From NCBI GenBank assembly GCA_038235385.1, contig JBBSTY010000017.1, forward strand, positions 1 through 39,948: a stretch of DNA of 39,948 nucleotides. Direction: 5' to 3'. The first letter of the stretch is position 1. Each line of letters begins with the position of its first letter. This DNA is from JBBSTY01 sp038235385 (GTDB taxonomy: Bacteria > Actinomycetota > Acidimicrobiia > Acidimicrobiales > Acidimicrobilacustridaceae). The notes beneath the pieces were generated by a model that was not told where the DNA came from, ran no database searches, and saw nothing but the letters and a program-made list of their open reading frames with translations. Shown piece by piece: positions 16,310-23,854 of this stretch. A program made the translations under genes and the position numbers.

Positions 16310-16732
16310 TCAGCTCCCGAGCATGCCGTACGTGTGGGTCGGCCGGAGGCGCAGCACCTGGCGCTGATCGGCGACCATCGACCGGAAGTAGTCGTCCCAG
16401 TCCGGATGCTCGCCGCTGAGCGACCGGTACAGGTCGGCCAGCTCCTGGCCGGCGGCGTCGCCCGGTTCGGTGCTCACCGCCGAGAGCTCGCCGTCACCCT
16501 CGACGACGGCATAGGCCCAGAAGTCCTCGCGGCACACGTACAGCGACACCCTCGGATCGCGCGCGGCGTTGCGGGTCTTGGCCCGGGTCGCGGTCACGGA
16601 GATGCGGATGAGCCCGCCGTCGTCCACCGCGTAGACGATGTTCGACAGCTGGGGCCGACCGTCGCGCTTGATCGTGGTGAGGACCCCGTTGCGGTGGTTC
16701 CGGACGAACGTCATGGCCGAGTCGAGTTCCAT
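16310..16732 (-). CDS. PPOX class F420-dependent oxidoreductase (Rv1155-like)
   Basis: A 140-residue split-beta-barrel flavin/deazaflavin protein. The opening MELDSAMTFVRNHRNGVLTTIKRDGRPQLSNIVYAVDDGGLIRISVTATRAKTRNAARDPRVSLYV pattern is characteristic of the Rv1155-like branch, which binds F420 rather than FMN. The C-terminal part (EDFWAYAVVEGDGELSAV, DYFRSMVADQRQVLRLRPTHTYG) also fits. Dimers of this fold reduce quinones, tetrapyrroles or other acceptors; the substrate here is unknown. ATG 16732 is chosen to match family length; GTG further upstream would add about 5 residues. The F420-dependent LLM gene sits 54 nt upstream on the same strand, so the two could be co-transcribed. Confidence 0.9.
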   Translation of the reverse strand: MELDSAMTFVRNHRNGVLTTIKRDGRPQLSNIVYAVDDGGLIRISVTATRAKTRNAARDPRVSLYVCREDFWAYAVVEGDGELSAVSTEPGDAAGQELADLYRSLSGEHPDWDDYFRSMVADQRQVLRLRPTHTYGMLGS

Positions 16733-16786
16733 GTCGACGTCAACCCTCACGCTGCCGCGGTCATTCCGCGACGGCTCGAGCACGCG

Positions 16787-17683
16787 CTAGGTCTGCAACC
16801 CGAACACCGCGTCGGCGACCATCTCGAGTTCGGCGGTCCAGTCGTCGGGCTCGACGAGCGGGAGGACCACGAACTTGGAGGCGCCCACCTCGATCATGGA
16901 TTCGAGGGTGGCGGTCAACTGGTCCATGCCGCGGGGGATCACCGACTCGGGGTCGAGATCCGGGCGGCGGCGGGAGATGAACGAGGCGATCACGTCGGGC
17001 AGCGGGCCGTCGCGGTAGGCGACCAGGGCGCCGATGTGCTCGGGATCGATCGCCCGGTCGTGGGCGTCGGCGGCGGCGGCGATGATGGGCAACGCGTCGC
17101 GGATGTCGTCTGCGGTGCAGAACGACGGCAGCCAGCCGTCGCTCAGGCGACCGACCCGGCGGAGCTCGCTCGGCGCCAGGCCGCCGAGCCACACCTCGAG
17201 CGGGTCCGAGAGGGGCTTGGGCTCGACGCTCACACCGTCGAGGTGGAAGAACGTGCCGTGGTGGTCGACCGACTGGTCCGACCACAGGCGACGGATGAGG
17301 GGGAGCGCCTCGTCGAAGATCGGAGCCCGGTCTTCGCGCCGCACGCCGAAGGCCTGCTGCTCGCGGGGATCCACCTGGCCGAGCCCGAAGGCGGGCAGCA
17401 GCCGCCCGCCCGACAGCCGATCCAGGCTGGCCAGCTCCTTGGCCACGAGCACCGGGTTGCGACCCGGCAGCACCATCACGCTCATGCCGAGCTTCAACCG
17501 CGCCGTCCGACCGGCGGCGAACGCCAGCGCCACGACCGGGTCGGGCGCCGGTCCGCCGATGCGCTCGCTCATCCACAACGAGTCGTACCCCAACCGCTCC
17601 AGGTCGTCGACGAACGACCCGAACCGGGTCATGTCGTTGGTCAGCGTGCGCGTTCCGAGCCCGAACCCGATGCGGATCTTCAT
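16787..17683 (-). CDS. LLM class F420-dependent oxidoreductase
   Basis: This 298-residue TIM-barrel protein belongs to the luciferase-like monooxygenase superfamily. Typical segments are MKIRIGFGLGTRTL, LERLGYDSLWMSERIGGPAPDPVVALAFAAGRTARLKLGMSVMVLPGRNPVLVAKELASLDRLSGGRLLPAFGLG, and the C-terminal GASKFVVLPLVEP. The family in actinobacteria uses F420 for hydride transfer to diverse substrates; the substrate cannot be predicted. ATG 17683 has no Shine-Dalgarno sequence, but TACCGT ends 8 nt upstream, so a leaderless transcript is likely. The PPOX-type F420 protein follows after 54 nt. Confidence 0.9.
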   Translation of the reverse strand: MKIRIGFGLGTRTLTNDMTRFGSFVDDLERLGYDSLWMSERIGGPAPDPVVALAFAAGRTARLKLGMSVMVLPGRNPVLVAKELASLDRLSGGRLLPAFGLGQVDPREQQAFGVRREDRAPIFDEALPLIRRLWSDQSVDHHGTFFHLDGVSVEPKPLSDPLEVWLGGLAPSELRRVGRLSDGWLPSFCTADDIRDALPIIAAAADAHDRAIDPEHIGALVAYRDGPLPDVIASFISRRRPDLDPESVIPRGMDQLTATLESMIEVGASKFVVLPLVEPDDWTAELEMVADAVFGLQT

Positions 17684-17691
17684 GCCCGGCG

Positions 17692-17697
17692 ACGGTA
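17692..17697 (-). promoter_or_regulatory. -10 element of a probable leaderless transcript (LLM gene)
   Basis: TACCGT on the minus strand ends 8 nt before ATG 17683, with no ribosome site between. Confidence 0.5.
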
Positions 17698-17763
17698 CCG
17701 GCGTCGCGGTTCGGCCGCATCAAACCGTCATGGCGATCGATCGGTCGGCGCGTCAGCACGCGC

Positions 17764-17779
17764 CGCGCCCTCAGGCGCG
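17764..17779 (-). terminator. Hairpin at the methyltransferase stop codon
   Basis: CGCGCC-CTCA-GGCGCG forms a 6-bp stem with a 4-nt loop that includes the stop codon region of the minus-strand methyltransferase. It may terminate that transcript before the LLM gene. Confidence 0.35.
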
Positions 17780-18514
17780 TCGAGCTCCGATGAGCAGGAA
17801 CGGCGGACGGTCGCGCTCGACGGCCCATGTCGGTGTGGCTGCGATCTGATCAGGATCCGGTCCCCACTCGACGAGGTCGGTCAACGTGAAGCCCGCCCCG
17901 ACCAACGCCGAGACATAGGTCGCGATGGTGCGGTGCTGCTTCACGACTCCCGGTGCCAGCCAGTCGGTCGTGCGGGGGCCCTCGTCCAGGTAGCGATCGA
18001 GCGGCCACACCGATCGGCCGTCGGGCGACGACACGAACGCCGGACTCGTCGGTGCGGTGAAGAGCGGATGCTCTGCGGAGAAGACGAGACGACCACCGCC
18101 GACCAACGCGTCACGGATGGTGGTGAGGGCATGACCGAGGTCGACGAGGTAGTGCATGGTCAGTGAACTGTGGACCAGGTCGCAGGATGCCGCGTGGAGC
18201 TCGAGACCGTCGAGATCTTGACGCTCATAGTGGATCCTGTCCTCGTCGCCGGTCCGGTTCGGCCACGATGCCGCCCGGGCCAGCATCCGCTCGGCCAGAT
18301 CGATGCCCACCACTGACGACGCGCCAGCGTCGCACGCCCAGCGACAGAACCAGCCGTAGCCGCACCCGAGGTCGACGACGCGAGCGCCATCCACGGACCC
18401 GATCAGTCGGCGGAGGGTCGGCCACTCGGGTGCGCCAGCGAGCCCCTGGGTGGATCGCGAGAGCCGGCTGTAGGCGTCGAAGAAGGCCTCGTCGTCGTAG
18501 ATGTTCTGCGCCAC
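17771..18514 (-). CDS. Class I SAM-dependent methyltransferase
   Basis: The 247-residue protein has the Rossmann SAM-binding motif VVDLGCGYGWFCRWA (motif I at about 47-60), an acidic post-II strand (VGIDLAERML), the SAM-adenine region YERQDLDGLEL and the motif IV-like LVHSSLTMHYLVDL. The C-terminal half (FSAEHPLFTA, WLDRYLDEGPR, FTLTDLVEWGPDP) resembles a family of small-molecule methyltransferases that begins MxQNIYDDxxFFxxYSRL. GTG 18514 is chosen because it matches that start; ATG 18589 would add 25 unconserved residues. The substrate is unknown. It diverges from the acylase gene at 18717; the space between holds no further gene. Confidence 0.85.
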   Translation of the reverse strand: MAQNIYDDEAFFDAYSRLSRSTQGLAGAPEWPTLRRLIGSVDGARVVDLGCGYGWFCRWACDAGASSVVGIDLAERMLARAASWPNRTGDEDRIHYERQDLDGLELHAASCDLVHSSLTMHYLVDLGHALTTIRDALVGGGRLVFSAEHPLFTAPTSPAFVSSPDGRSVWPLDRYLDEGPRTTDWLAPGVVKQHRTIATYVSALVGAGFTLTDLVEWGPDPDQIAATPTWAVERDRPPFLLIGARRA

Positions 18515-18716
18515 GAGCGGCGACGGTATCCCGTCGGCGACGGAGCGTCGGTGGACGGTCGCGTCCGGAGACGGACGCGCATCGGGCATACTGGCGCCTA
18601 CGTCACGCGCCGCAGGGCGCGTGGGTGGTCGTCGTCGAGGGGGAGGACGACCGGGGTGGCGTCGAGCGCCGCTCGCGGCGCAAGACCGTGGTTGCTCCCC
18701 CGTTCTGGAGGAGCAC

Positions 18717-21335
18717 GTGAAGGTCTCGAAGCGGATGCAGGGGTCGTTGGCGGTGGTGGCCGCGCTGGCGGTCCTGCTCGCCGCGTGCTCCAGCGACGAT
18801 GGCGCAACCGGCGGGGCGGCTCCCCCCAGTTCGGCCGCAGCCGGGAGCGGGAGCGGCACCACGATCGTGGCGACGCCCTTCGACGGGCGCTACGAGGCGA
18901 CCATCGTGCGCACCGAGGAGGGGATCCCCCACATCACCGGGGCCAACATCGAGAGCGTCATCTACGGCCAGGGCTACGCCAGCGGCGAGGATTACTCCTG
19001 CACCCTCGCCGACCAGTTGCTCAAGGTCCAGGGTCGTCGCGCGGAGGCCCTCGGCGCCGGTGACGACGACGCCAACATCAACAGCGACTTCGCGTGGCGC
19101 ACCATCGGCATCGACGCCCTGGCGCGTCGGGACTACCCGAACCAGCCCGATGAGGTGCGGGCCCAGATGGAGGCGTTCTCCTCCGGCTGGAACAAGCACC
19201 TGGCCGACGTCGGCGCCGACGCCGTGACCCAGTGGTGCGCCGGGGCGGACTGGCTCGAGCCGATCACGCCCGAGGACCTCTACGCCTACGCACGATCCAT
19301 CGCCCTGAACGCCAGCAGCAGCCAGGTGGCTCGCTACCTGGGAAGCGTGCAGCCGCCTGCCGCGACCGACGCAACGCCCGCCCCCGAGGCGGCGCCCGCC
19401 GGCTACGACGCGAGTTCGCCGTCGGCCCTTGCGACCCCGGTGTCGGCGTCGGTCCGATCCGACATGACCACCGGTCTCGCCCCCCTCGTGCAGGCCCCGC
19501 AGATGGCCAGCAACGGTTGGGCGATCGGCAGCGAGCGGTCCGCCGACGGCGGCGGCATGCTCCTCGCCAACCCGCACTTCCCCTGGGAGGGCGAGCTGCG
19601 GTTCTGGGAGTCGCACCTCACCGTGCCCGGCGAGCTCAACATCTACGGAGCCCAACTCGAAGGGCTCCCCGGCGTCGGCATCGGGTTCACCGACGAGTTC
19701 GGCTGGACCCACACCGTGTCCGCCGGCAACCGCTTCACGGCGTACACCCTCGAGCTCGTGCCCGGGAAGCCGACCACGTACCGCTACGACGACGCCGAGA
19801 AGGAGATGACGTCGCGCACCGAGACGGTCGAGGTCCTCCAGGACGACGGCACCCTCACCGATGAGACCCGCACCCTGTGGTTCAGCGAGTACGGGCCCAT
19901 CCTCGACTTCCCCGGCGTGGGGTGGTCCCCGGCGATGACGGTCACCTACCGCGACGCCAACATCGACAACGACGAGTTCCTCGAGCAGTACCTGGCCATG
20001 GACCAGGCCCAGAGCTTCGACGAGTTCAAGGAGGCCCACGCCACCAACCAGGGCGTGCCGCTCTTCAACACCATCGCCGTGAGCAAGGACGGCGAGGCCT
20101 GGTACGCCGACACGTCGGCCACACCGAACCTCAGCCCGGAGGCCATCGCCGCCTACGAGTCGACCCTCGCCACGCCGGGCTTCGCATCCGTTGCCGCCAC
20201 CAGCGGAGCGGTCCTGCTCGACGGCTCCGATTCGATCTACCAGTGGGTGGACGCTCCCGGTGCTCGCGACCCGGGGTTGGTCCCGTACTCGGAGATGCCC
20301 CAGACCCAGCGCAGCGACTACGTGTTCAACGCCAACGACAGCTTCTGGCTGCCCAACGCCGATCACGTCCTCGAGGGTGACTACTCGCCGTTGCACGGTC
20401 GGCAGAAGACGGCGCGATCGCCACGCACGCGTGAGAACGCGACGGTGCTGAGCGACACCTCGGCGTCGGGCCCCTCGGGCGACGACGGCATGCTGGATCT
20501 GGGCGAGCTGCGCGATCTGGCGCTGCTCAACCACGGCTTCACCTCGCGAGCGCTCAAGGACGAGGTCGTTGACCGGTGCAAGGCGGCGACCGTCGTCGAC
20601 GTGCCCGAGCTCGCCGGGTCCGACGGCGCCGTCGCCCTCCCCGCCGAATCGGTCGACATCAGCCAGGCGTGCTCGGTGCTCGCCGACTGGGACGGCGCCT
20701 ACGACCTCGACCGCGTCGGGGCCATCGTGTGGCGCGAGTTCATCGGCCGCTACACCAACGCCGACCTCCTCGGCGGGGCAGCCCTGTGGTCGACGCCGTT
20801 CGATGCCGCCGAACCCGTCACCACGCCGAGCGGCCTGGCGCCGCCCCCGGACGGCGGGGTCGATCCGGTGCTCGTCAACCTCGGACGGTCCGTGCAGATC
20901 CTGACCAAGGCGGGCTTCTCGGTGGACACGCCGCTCGGCGAGGTCCAGCTCGCCGACCGCGAGGGCACGTTGGTGCCGATCCACGGCGGCAACAGCGCCG
21001 ACGGGGTGACGAACGTGGTCGGCTACAGCGGCTCGTTCGGTTCGACCGAGCCGTTCCCCAAGCGCGGCACCACGATCGCCCCGCAGTCGGCGCTCACTGC
21101 CGACGGCTACCGGATCAACAACGGCACCAGCTTCCTGATGGCGCTCGCCTACGACGACGCCGGACCGGAGGCGTTCGCGTTCCTCACCTACGGGAACACC
21201 GGCGACCGCACCTCACCCCTGTTCTCGTCCCAGACGGAGCGCTTCTCGAAGAAGGACTGGCGCGAGCTCCTGTTCACCGCCGACGCGGTCGCTGCGGCAC
21301 CCAAGCTCGACGAGAAGACGGTGTCGTCGGACTGA
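18717..21335 (+). CDS. Penicillin acylase family lipoprotein (Ntn hydrolase)
   Basis: The 872-residue protein is exported as a lipoprotein: basic start VKVSKR, hydrophobic core and lipobox LLAAC (Cys24), then a Ser/Gly/Ala linker. The rest is a penicillin-acylase fold: the alpha-chain ATIVRTEEGIPHITGANIESVIYGQGYASGEDYSC, a spacer, and the autoproteolytic site MASNGWAIG with Ser265 as the new N-terminal nucleophile of the beta chain. LLANPHFPWEGELRFWESHLTVPG and GFTDEFGWTHTVSAGNRF follow as expected. Family members hydrolyse amides such as acyl-homoserine lactones, penicillins or cyclic lipopeptides; the substrate is not predictable, though quorum-signal degradation is possible. GTG 18717 has GGAGG 5 nt upstream. 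The LLM gene follows after 60 nt with its own -10 element. Confidence 0.92.
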   Translation: MKVSKRMQGSLAVVAALAVLLAACSSDDGATGGAAPPSSAAAGSGSGTTIVATPFDGRYEATIVRTEEGIPHITGANIESVIYGQGYASGEDYSCTLADQLLKVQGRRAEALGAGDDDANINSDFAWRTIGIDALARRDYPNQPDEVRAQMEAFSSGWNKHLADVGADAVTQWCAGADWLEPITPEDLYAYARSIALNASSSQVARYLGSVQPPAATDATPAPEAAPAGYDASSPSALATPVSASVRSDMTTGLAPLVQAPQMASNGWAIGSERSADGGGMLLANPHFPWEGELRFWESHLTVPGELNIYGAQLEGLPGVGIGFTDEFGWTHTVSAGNRFTAYTLELVPGKPTTYRYDDAEKEMTSRTETVEVLQDDGTLTDETRTLWFSEYGPILDFPGVGWSPAMTVTYRDANIDNDEFLEQYLAMDQAQSFDEFKEAHATNQGVPLFNTIAVSKDGEAWYADTSATPNLSPEAIAAYESTLATPGFASVAATSGAVLLDGSDSIYQWVDAPGARDPGLVPYSEMPQTQRSDYVFNANDSFWLPNADHVLEGDYSPLHGRQKTARSPRTRENATVLSDTSASGPSGDDGMLDLGELRDLALLNHGFTSRALKDEVVDRCKAATVVDVPELAGSDGAVALPAESVDISQACSVLADWDGAYDLDRVGAIVWREFIGRYTNADLLGGAALWSTPFDAAEPVTTPSGLAPPPDGGVDPVLVNLGRSVQILTKAGFSVDTPLGEVQLADREGTLVPIHGGNSADGVTNVVGYSGSFGSTEPFPKRGTTIAPQSALTADGYRINNGTSFLMALAYDDAGPEAFAFLTYGNTGDRTSPLFSSQTERFSKKDWRELLFTADAVAAAPKLDEKTVSSD

Positions 21336-21383
21336 GCTCGGACGTCGACGTCCTTCGACCCGAACGCGCCCTTCGTCGCCCCG

Positions 21384-21389
21384 TACCAT
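21384..21389 (+). promoter_or_regulatory. -10 element of a probable leaderless transcript (LLM gene at 21396)
   Basis: TACCAT ends 6 nt before ATG 21396, with GGGCCC in between and no ribosome site. Confidence 0.55.
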
Positions 21390-21395
21390 GGGCCC

Positions 21396-22280
21396 ATGGA
21401 CATCGGACCCGTCGGCATCTGGACGTTCCAACTCGATCTGGTGCCGTCGCGCCAGGCCCAGGAGCACGTGGCGGAGCTCGATCAGCTCGGCTACGGCGCG
21501 GTGTGGATCCCCGAGGCGGTCGGACGCGAGGCGCTGACGTCCGCCGGTCTGCTGCTCGCGGGCAGCGAGCGCATTGCTGTCGCCACGGGCATCGCCTCGA
21601 TCTGGGCGCGTGACGCCATGACCATGAACGCCGGTCACAAGACCCTCAGCGAGGCGTTTCCCGGTCGGTTCCTGTTGGGCATGGGGGTCAGCCACCAGCC
21701 GATGGTCGATGGCCTCCGTGGCCACCACTACGACAAGCCGCTCTCGGTCATGCGCGCCTACCTCGACGCCATGGATCAGGCGCTGTTCCTCGCGGCCGAG
21801 CCGACCGACGCACCCGAGAAGGTCCTCGCCGCGCTCGGCCCCAAGATGTTGGGTCTGGCCGCCGAGCGCACGGCCGGCGCCCACACGTACTTCGTGCCGC
21901 CCGAGCACACGGCCTTCGCACGCGCCACCATGGGCGACGGCCCGTTGCTGGCGGTCGAGCAGGCGGTGGTGCTCGAGACGGACCCGGGCAAGGCTCGAGA
22001 GATCGCCCGTCAGCACACCTCCATCTACACCGGACTGCCGAACTACTCGAACAACCTCGCCCGTTTCGGGCTGACCGCCGACGATGTCGCCGAACCGGGC
22101 GGCAGCGACCGCCTCGTCGACACCGTCGTGGCGTGGGGCGATCTCGAGACGGTCCTCGCCCGGGTGCAGGCCCACCGCGATGCCGGCGCCGACCACGTGT
22201 GCGTCCAGGTCATCGGCGAAGATGGCAACGCGGTACCGATCGAGGCGTGGCGCGAGTTGGCACCGGCGTTGATCGGCTGA
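21396..22280 (+). CDS. LLM class F420-dependent oxidoreductase, TIGR03620-like
   Basis: This 294-residue luciferase-like TIM-barrel protein starts MDIGPVGIWTFQLDLVPSRQAQEHVAELDQLGYGAVWIPEAVGREALTSAGLLLAGSERIAVATGIASIWARD, a pattern typical of the actinobacterial TIGR03620 branch. RFLLGMGVSHQP and the C-terminal AGADHVCVQVIGED support it. Members are predicted to use F420; no natural substrate is established. It has no Shine-Dalgarno sequence, but a -10-like TACCAT lies 6 nt upstream. The neighbours (acylase lipoprotein upstream, thioesterase downstream) have their own signals, so it may be transcribed alone. Confidence 0.9.
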   Translation: MDIGPVGIWTFQLDLVPSRQAQEHVAELDQLGYGAVWIPEAVGREALTSAGLLLAGSERIAVATGIASIWARDAMTMNAGHKTLSEAFPGRFLLGMGVSHQPMVDGLRGHHYDKPLSVMRAYLDAMDQALFLAAEPTDAPEKVLAALGPKMLGLAAERTAGAHTYFVPPEHTAFARATMGDGPLLAVEQAVVLETDPGKAREIARQHTSIYTGLPNYSNNLARFGLTADDVAEPGGSDRLVDTVVAWGDLETVLARVQAHRDAGADHVCVQVIGEDGNAVPIEAWRELAPALIG

Positions 22281-22363
22281 GGTCCGACGTCATCGCCGCG
22301 GCGAGCCGGCAGGTCTCATGAAGGGTGGTCGGCGATGTCGGCTCTCGTCCCGGTCGGGGCCGC

Positions 22364-22369
22364 TACGTT
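22364..22369 (+). promoter_or_regulatory. -10 element of a probable leaderless transcript (thioesterase)
   Basis: TACGTT ends 6 nt before ATG 22376; the identical hexamer and spacing precede the minus-strand gene at 15140. Confidence 0.55.
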
Positions 22370-22375
22370 GCGGCG

Positions 22376-22813
22376 ATGCGCCTCGCCCTCGACCCGCCGC
22401 TCGATCCGGAGACCTACGCCCACTCGCACGACATCCGGGCCCGGTTCGCCGAGACCGACGCCATGGGCATCGTGCACCACTCGTCGTACCTCCTCTACCT
22501 CGAGGAAGCGCGAGTCGCCTGGATGCGCGAGCGCGGCCACTCCTACGAGGAGCTGCGCACCGAGGGCATCGACTTCGCCGTGATCGAGGCGTTCGTCCAG
22601 TACCGCCGTCCGCTCCGGTTCGACGAGGTGTTCGCGGTTCACATGGGCATCGGCAAGCTCACGCGCATGACCTTCCAGCTCGCCTATCTGCTCACCGTGG
22701 ACGGCGAACCACGCGCCACGGCCGTGACGGTGCACGCCTGCGTGGATCCCGACGGCCGTCCGGCCCGCATGCCGGTCTGGGTGAAGGACTTCGTCAGCAC
22801 CGGTCTCGGCTGA
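22376..22813 (+). CDS. Acyl-CoA thioesterase, hotdog fold (4HBT/YbgC type)
   Basis: The 145-residue protein is a single hotdog domain that hydrolyses acyl-CoA thioesters. The active-site segment RFAETDAMGIVHHSSYLLYLEEAR contains the catalytic Asp28 of the 4-hydroxybenzoyl-CoA thioesterase/YbgC group, followed by the long hotdog helix. IEAFVQYRRPLRFDEVFAVHMGIGKLTRMTFQLAYLLT and TAVTVHACVDPDGRPARMP complete the sheet. Length is normal. ATG 22376 is chosen because it starts just before the domain and has a -10-like TACGTT at the leaderless distance; an upstream GTG would overlap the promoter. The physiological acyl-CoA is unknown. It converges on the ArsR gene 18 nt downstream. Confidence 0.9.
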   Translation: MRLALDPPLDPETYAHSHDIRARFAETDAMGIVHHSSYLLYLEEARVAWMRERGHSYEELRTEGIDFAVIEAFVQYRRPLRFDEVFAVHMGIGKLTRMTFQLAYLLTVDGEPRATAVTVHACVDPDGRPARMPVWVKDFVSTGLG

Positions 22814-22831
22814 GACAGGCGGTCGTCGGGC

Positions 22832-23200
22832 TCAGCCGGTGCCGGAACGACGGCGGACGACCTCGCGTCCGAGATCGTCGAGCCGCCGCGACCACGCGGT
22901 GTCGGTGGTCTCGATCCAGTCGACCGCCGGGCGGAGGGCCGACGTCGACGCCTCGAAGCGTGCTTCGCGGCCGGACCGGACGCCGTGTACGAGACCGGCG
23001 TCGGCGCGGATGCGGAGGTGCTTGGCCACGGCCTGGCGTGAAACGGGGAGGTCGTCGGCGATGGTGGTGGCGGTGACCGGACCATCGGCGACGACGGTGC
23101 GCAGCACCGCACGGCGCGTGGCGTCGGCGAGCGCGGCGAAGAGGGCGTCGACGGCGCGGTCCTCATCGGCGTCGAACGCCGGGAGCGGCGCGCCCGGCAT
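22832..23200 (-). CDS. ArsR-type winged-helix regulator
   Basis: The 122-residue protein has a single winged helix-turn-helix: VDALFAALADATRRAVLRTVVADGPVTATTIADDLPVSRQAVAKHLRIRADAGLVHGVRSGREARFE. It lacks the metal-binding Cys pairs of metal-sensing ArsR proteins, and belongs to the subgroup coupled to SRPBCC (AHSA1-like) proteins. The start ATG 23200 lies 8 nt behind the SRPBCC stop, so both genes form one transcript with ArsR downstream. Two 16-bp palindromes upstream of the SRPBCC gene are its likely binding sites, implying autoregulation. Confidence 0.88.
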   Translation of the reverse strand: MPGAPLPAFDADEDRAVDALFAALADATRRAVLRTVVADGPVTATTIADDLPVSRQAVAKHLRIRADAGLVHGVRSGREARFEASTSALRPAVDWIETTDTAWSRRLDDLGREVVRRRSGTG

Positions 23201-23208
23201 CGTTCGAC

Positions 23209-23697
23209 TCAACGCGACGCGGCGACGGGTCGCGCTGCGTTGAGCGCGAGGAGGCGCACCGACCAGTGAGCGGGAGTCCGCGCCAGCCAGGTGATCACGG
23301 GTGTCAGCGGCTCGAGTGACACGGTGGCCGGATCCTGGGCGCAACAGGTGATGCCCGGCGACCGGGCATAGATCTCGGTGACGCCCACCCGCGTGCCCGA
23401 CGGGGTCGGGGTCAAGGTGATCTCGACGCTCGTGAGCGGTCCGTCGTCGGCCCACCAGTGCCAGGCCACTCGCTCGGCCTCGTCGACATCGGTGACCAGC
23501 ACCTGACGGACGGTGCCGTCGGGATCGACCACCCGGCCGACACCTCCCGGCCGGAGATCGAGATCCACCTCGGCACCCAACCACGATCCGAGGGTGTCGG
23601 GATCGGTCATGGCGTCCCACACCTCGGCGACGTCGGCCTCGATCTCGGTGGAGCGGTCGATTGCGGTGTCGGAACCCGTCGATGGGGAATCAGCCAT
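23209..23697 (-). CDS. SRPBCC (AHSA1-like) domain protein
   Basis: The 162-residue protein has an SRPBCC helix-grip fold, a hydrophobic ligand-binding cavity used in diverse proteins. Hallmarks are the N-terminal strand TAIDRSTEIEADVAEVWDAMTDPDTLGSWLGAEVDLDLRPGGVGRV, a central VAWHWWADDGPLTSVEITLTPTPSGTRVGVTE, and a C-terminal helix (TWLARTPAHWSVRLLALNAA). An unusual adjacent cysteine pair, CC in GITCCAQ, lies in the region before that helix. The protein is paired with an ArsR regulator in one operon, a common arrangement of unknown physiological meaning. ATG 23697 lies 4 nt from the first operator palindrome, so any leader must be very short. Confidence 0.88.
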   Translation of the reverse strand: MADSPSTGSDTAIDRSTEIEADVAEVWDAMTDPDTLGSWLGAEVDLDLRPGGVGRVVDPDGTVRQVLVTDVDEAERVAWHWWADDGPLTSVEITLTPTPSGTRVGVTEIYARSPGITCCAQDPATVSLEPLTPVITWLARTPAHWSVRLLALNAARPVAASR

Positions 23698-23701
23698 GGA
23701 T

Positions 23702-23717
23702 GCAACCTAATGGTTGC
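23702..23717. promoter_or_regulatory. ArsR operator 1
   Basis: GCAACC-TAAT-GGTTGC is a perfect 6-bp palindrome with a 4-nt centre, directly upstream of the SRPBCC start. On the minus strand it overlaps a TAGGTT hexamer placed 17 nt after TTGTCA, a possible promoter. Confidence 0.7.
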
Positions 23718-23749
23718 GTTTCCAGCTGACAACCCCTACCGTCACCGAA

Positions 23750-23765
23750 GCAACCAAATGGTTGC
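23750..23765. promoter_or_regulatory. ArsR operator 2
   Basis: GCAACC-AAAT-GGTTGC repeats the same arms as operator 1, 48 bp further toward clpP. Together they cover the divergent region, so the regulator may also act on clpP. Confidence 0.7.
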
Positions 23766-23854
23766 GCATCGTCCCGGGTGGGATGTGAAGGTCGACGCCG
23801 GGGTCTCCCCGTCGCAGCGGTGACCCGAAGACCCGACCCCATCAGGAGGTACCC

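Noticed and set aside
15329..18166. Open frame of over 900 codons on the plus strand across several minus-strand genes
   Set aside because: It crosses four unrelated genes on the opposite strand and has only compositional bias, no domains.
18603..20984. Open frame of nearly 800 codons on the minus strand opposite the acylase gene
   Set aside because: The plus strand encodes a recognisable lipoprotein and Ntn hydrolase; the minus frame is Arg/Gly/Val-rich with no motif.
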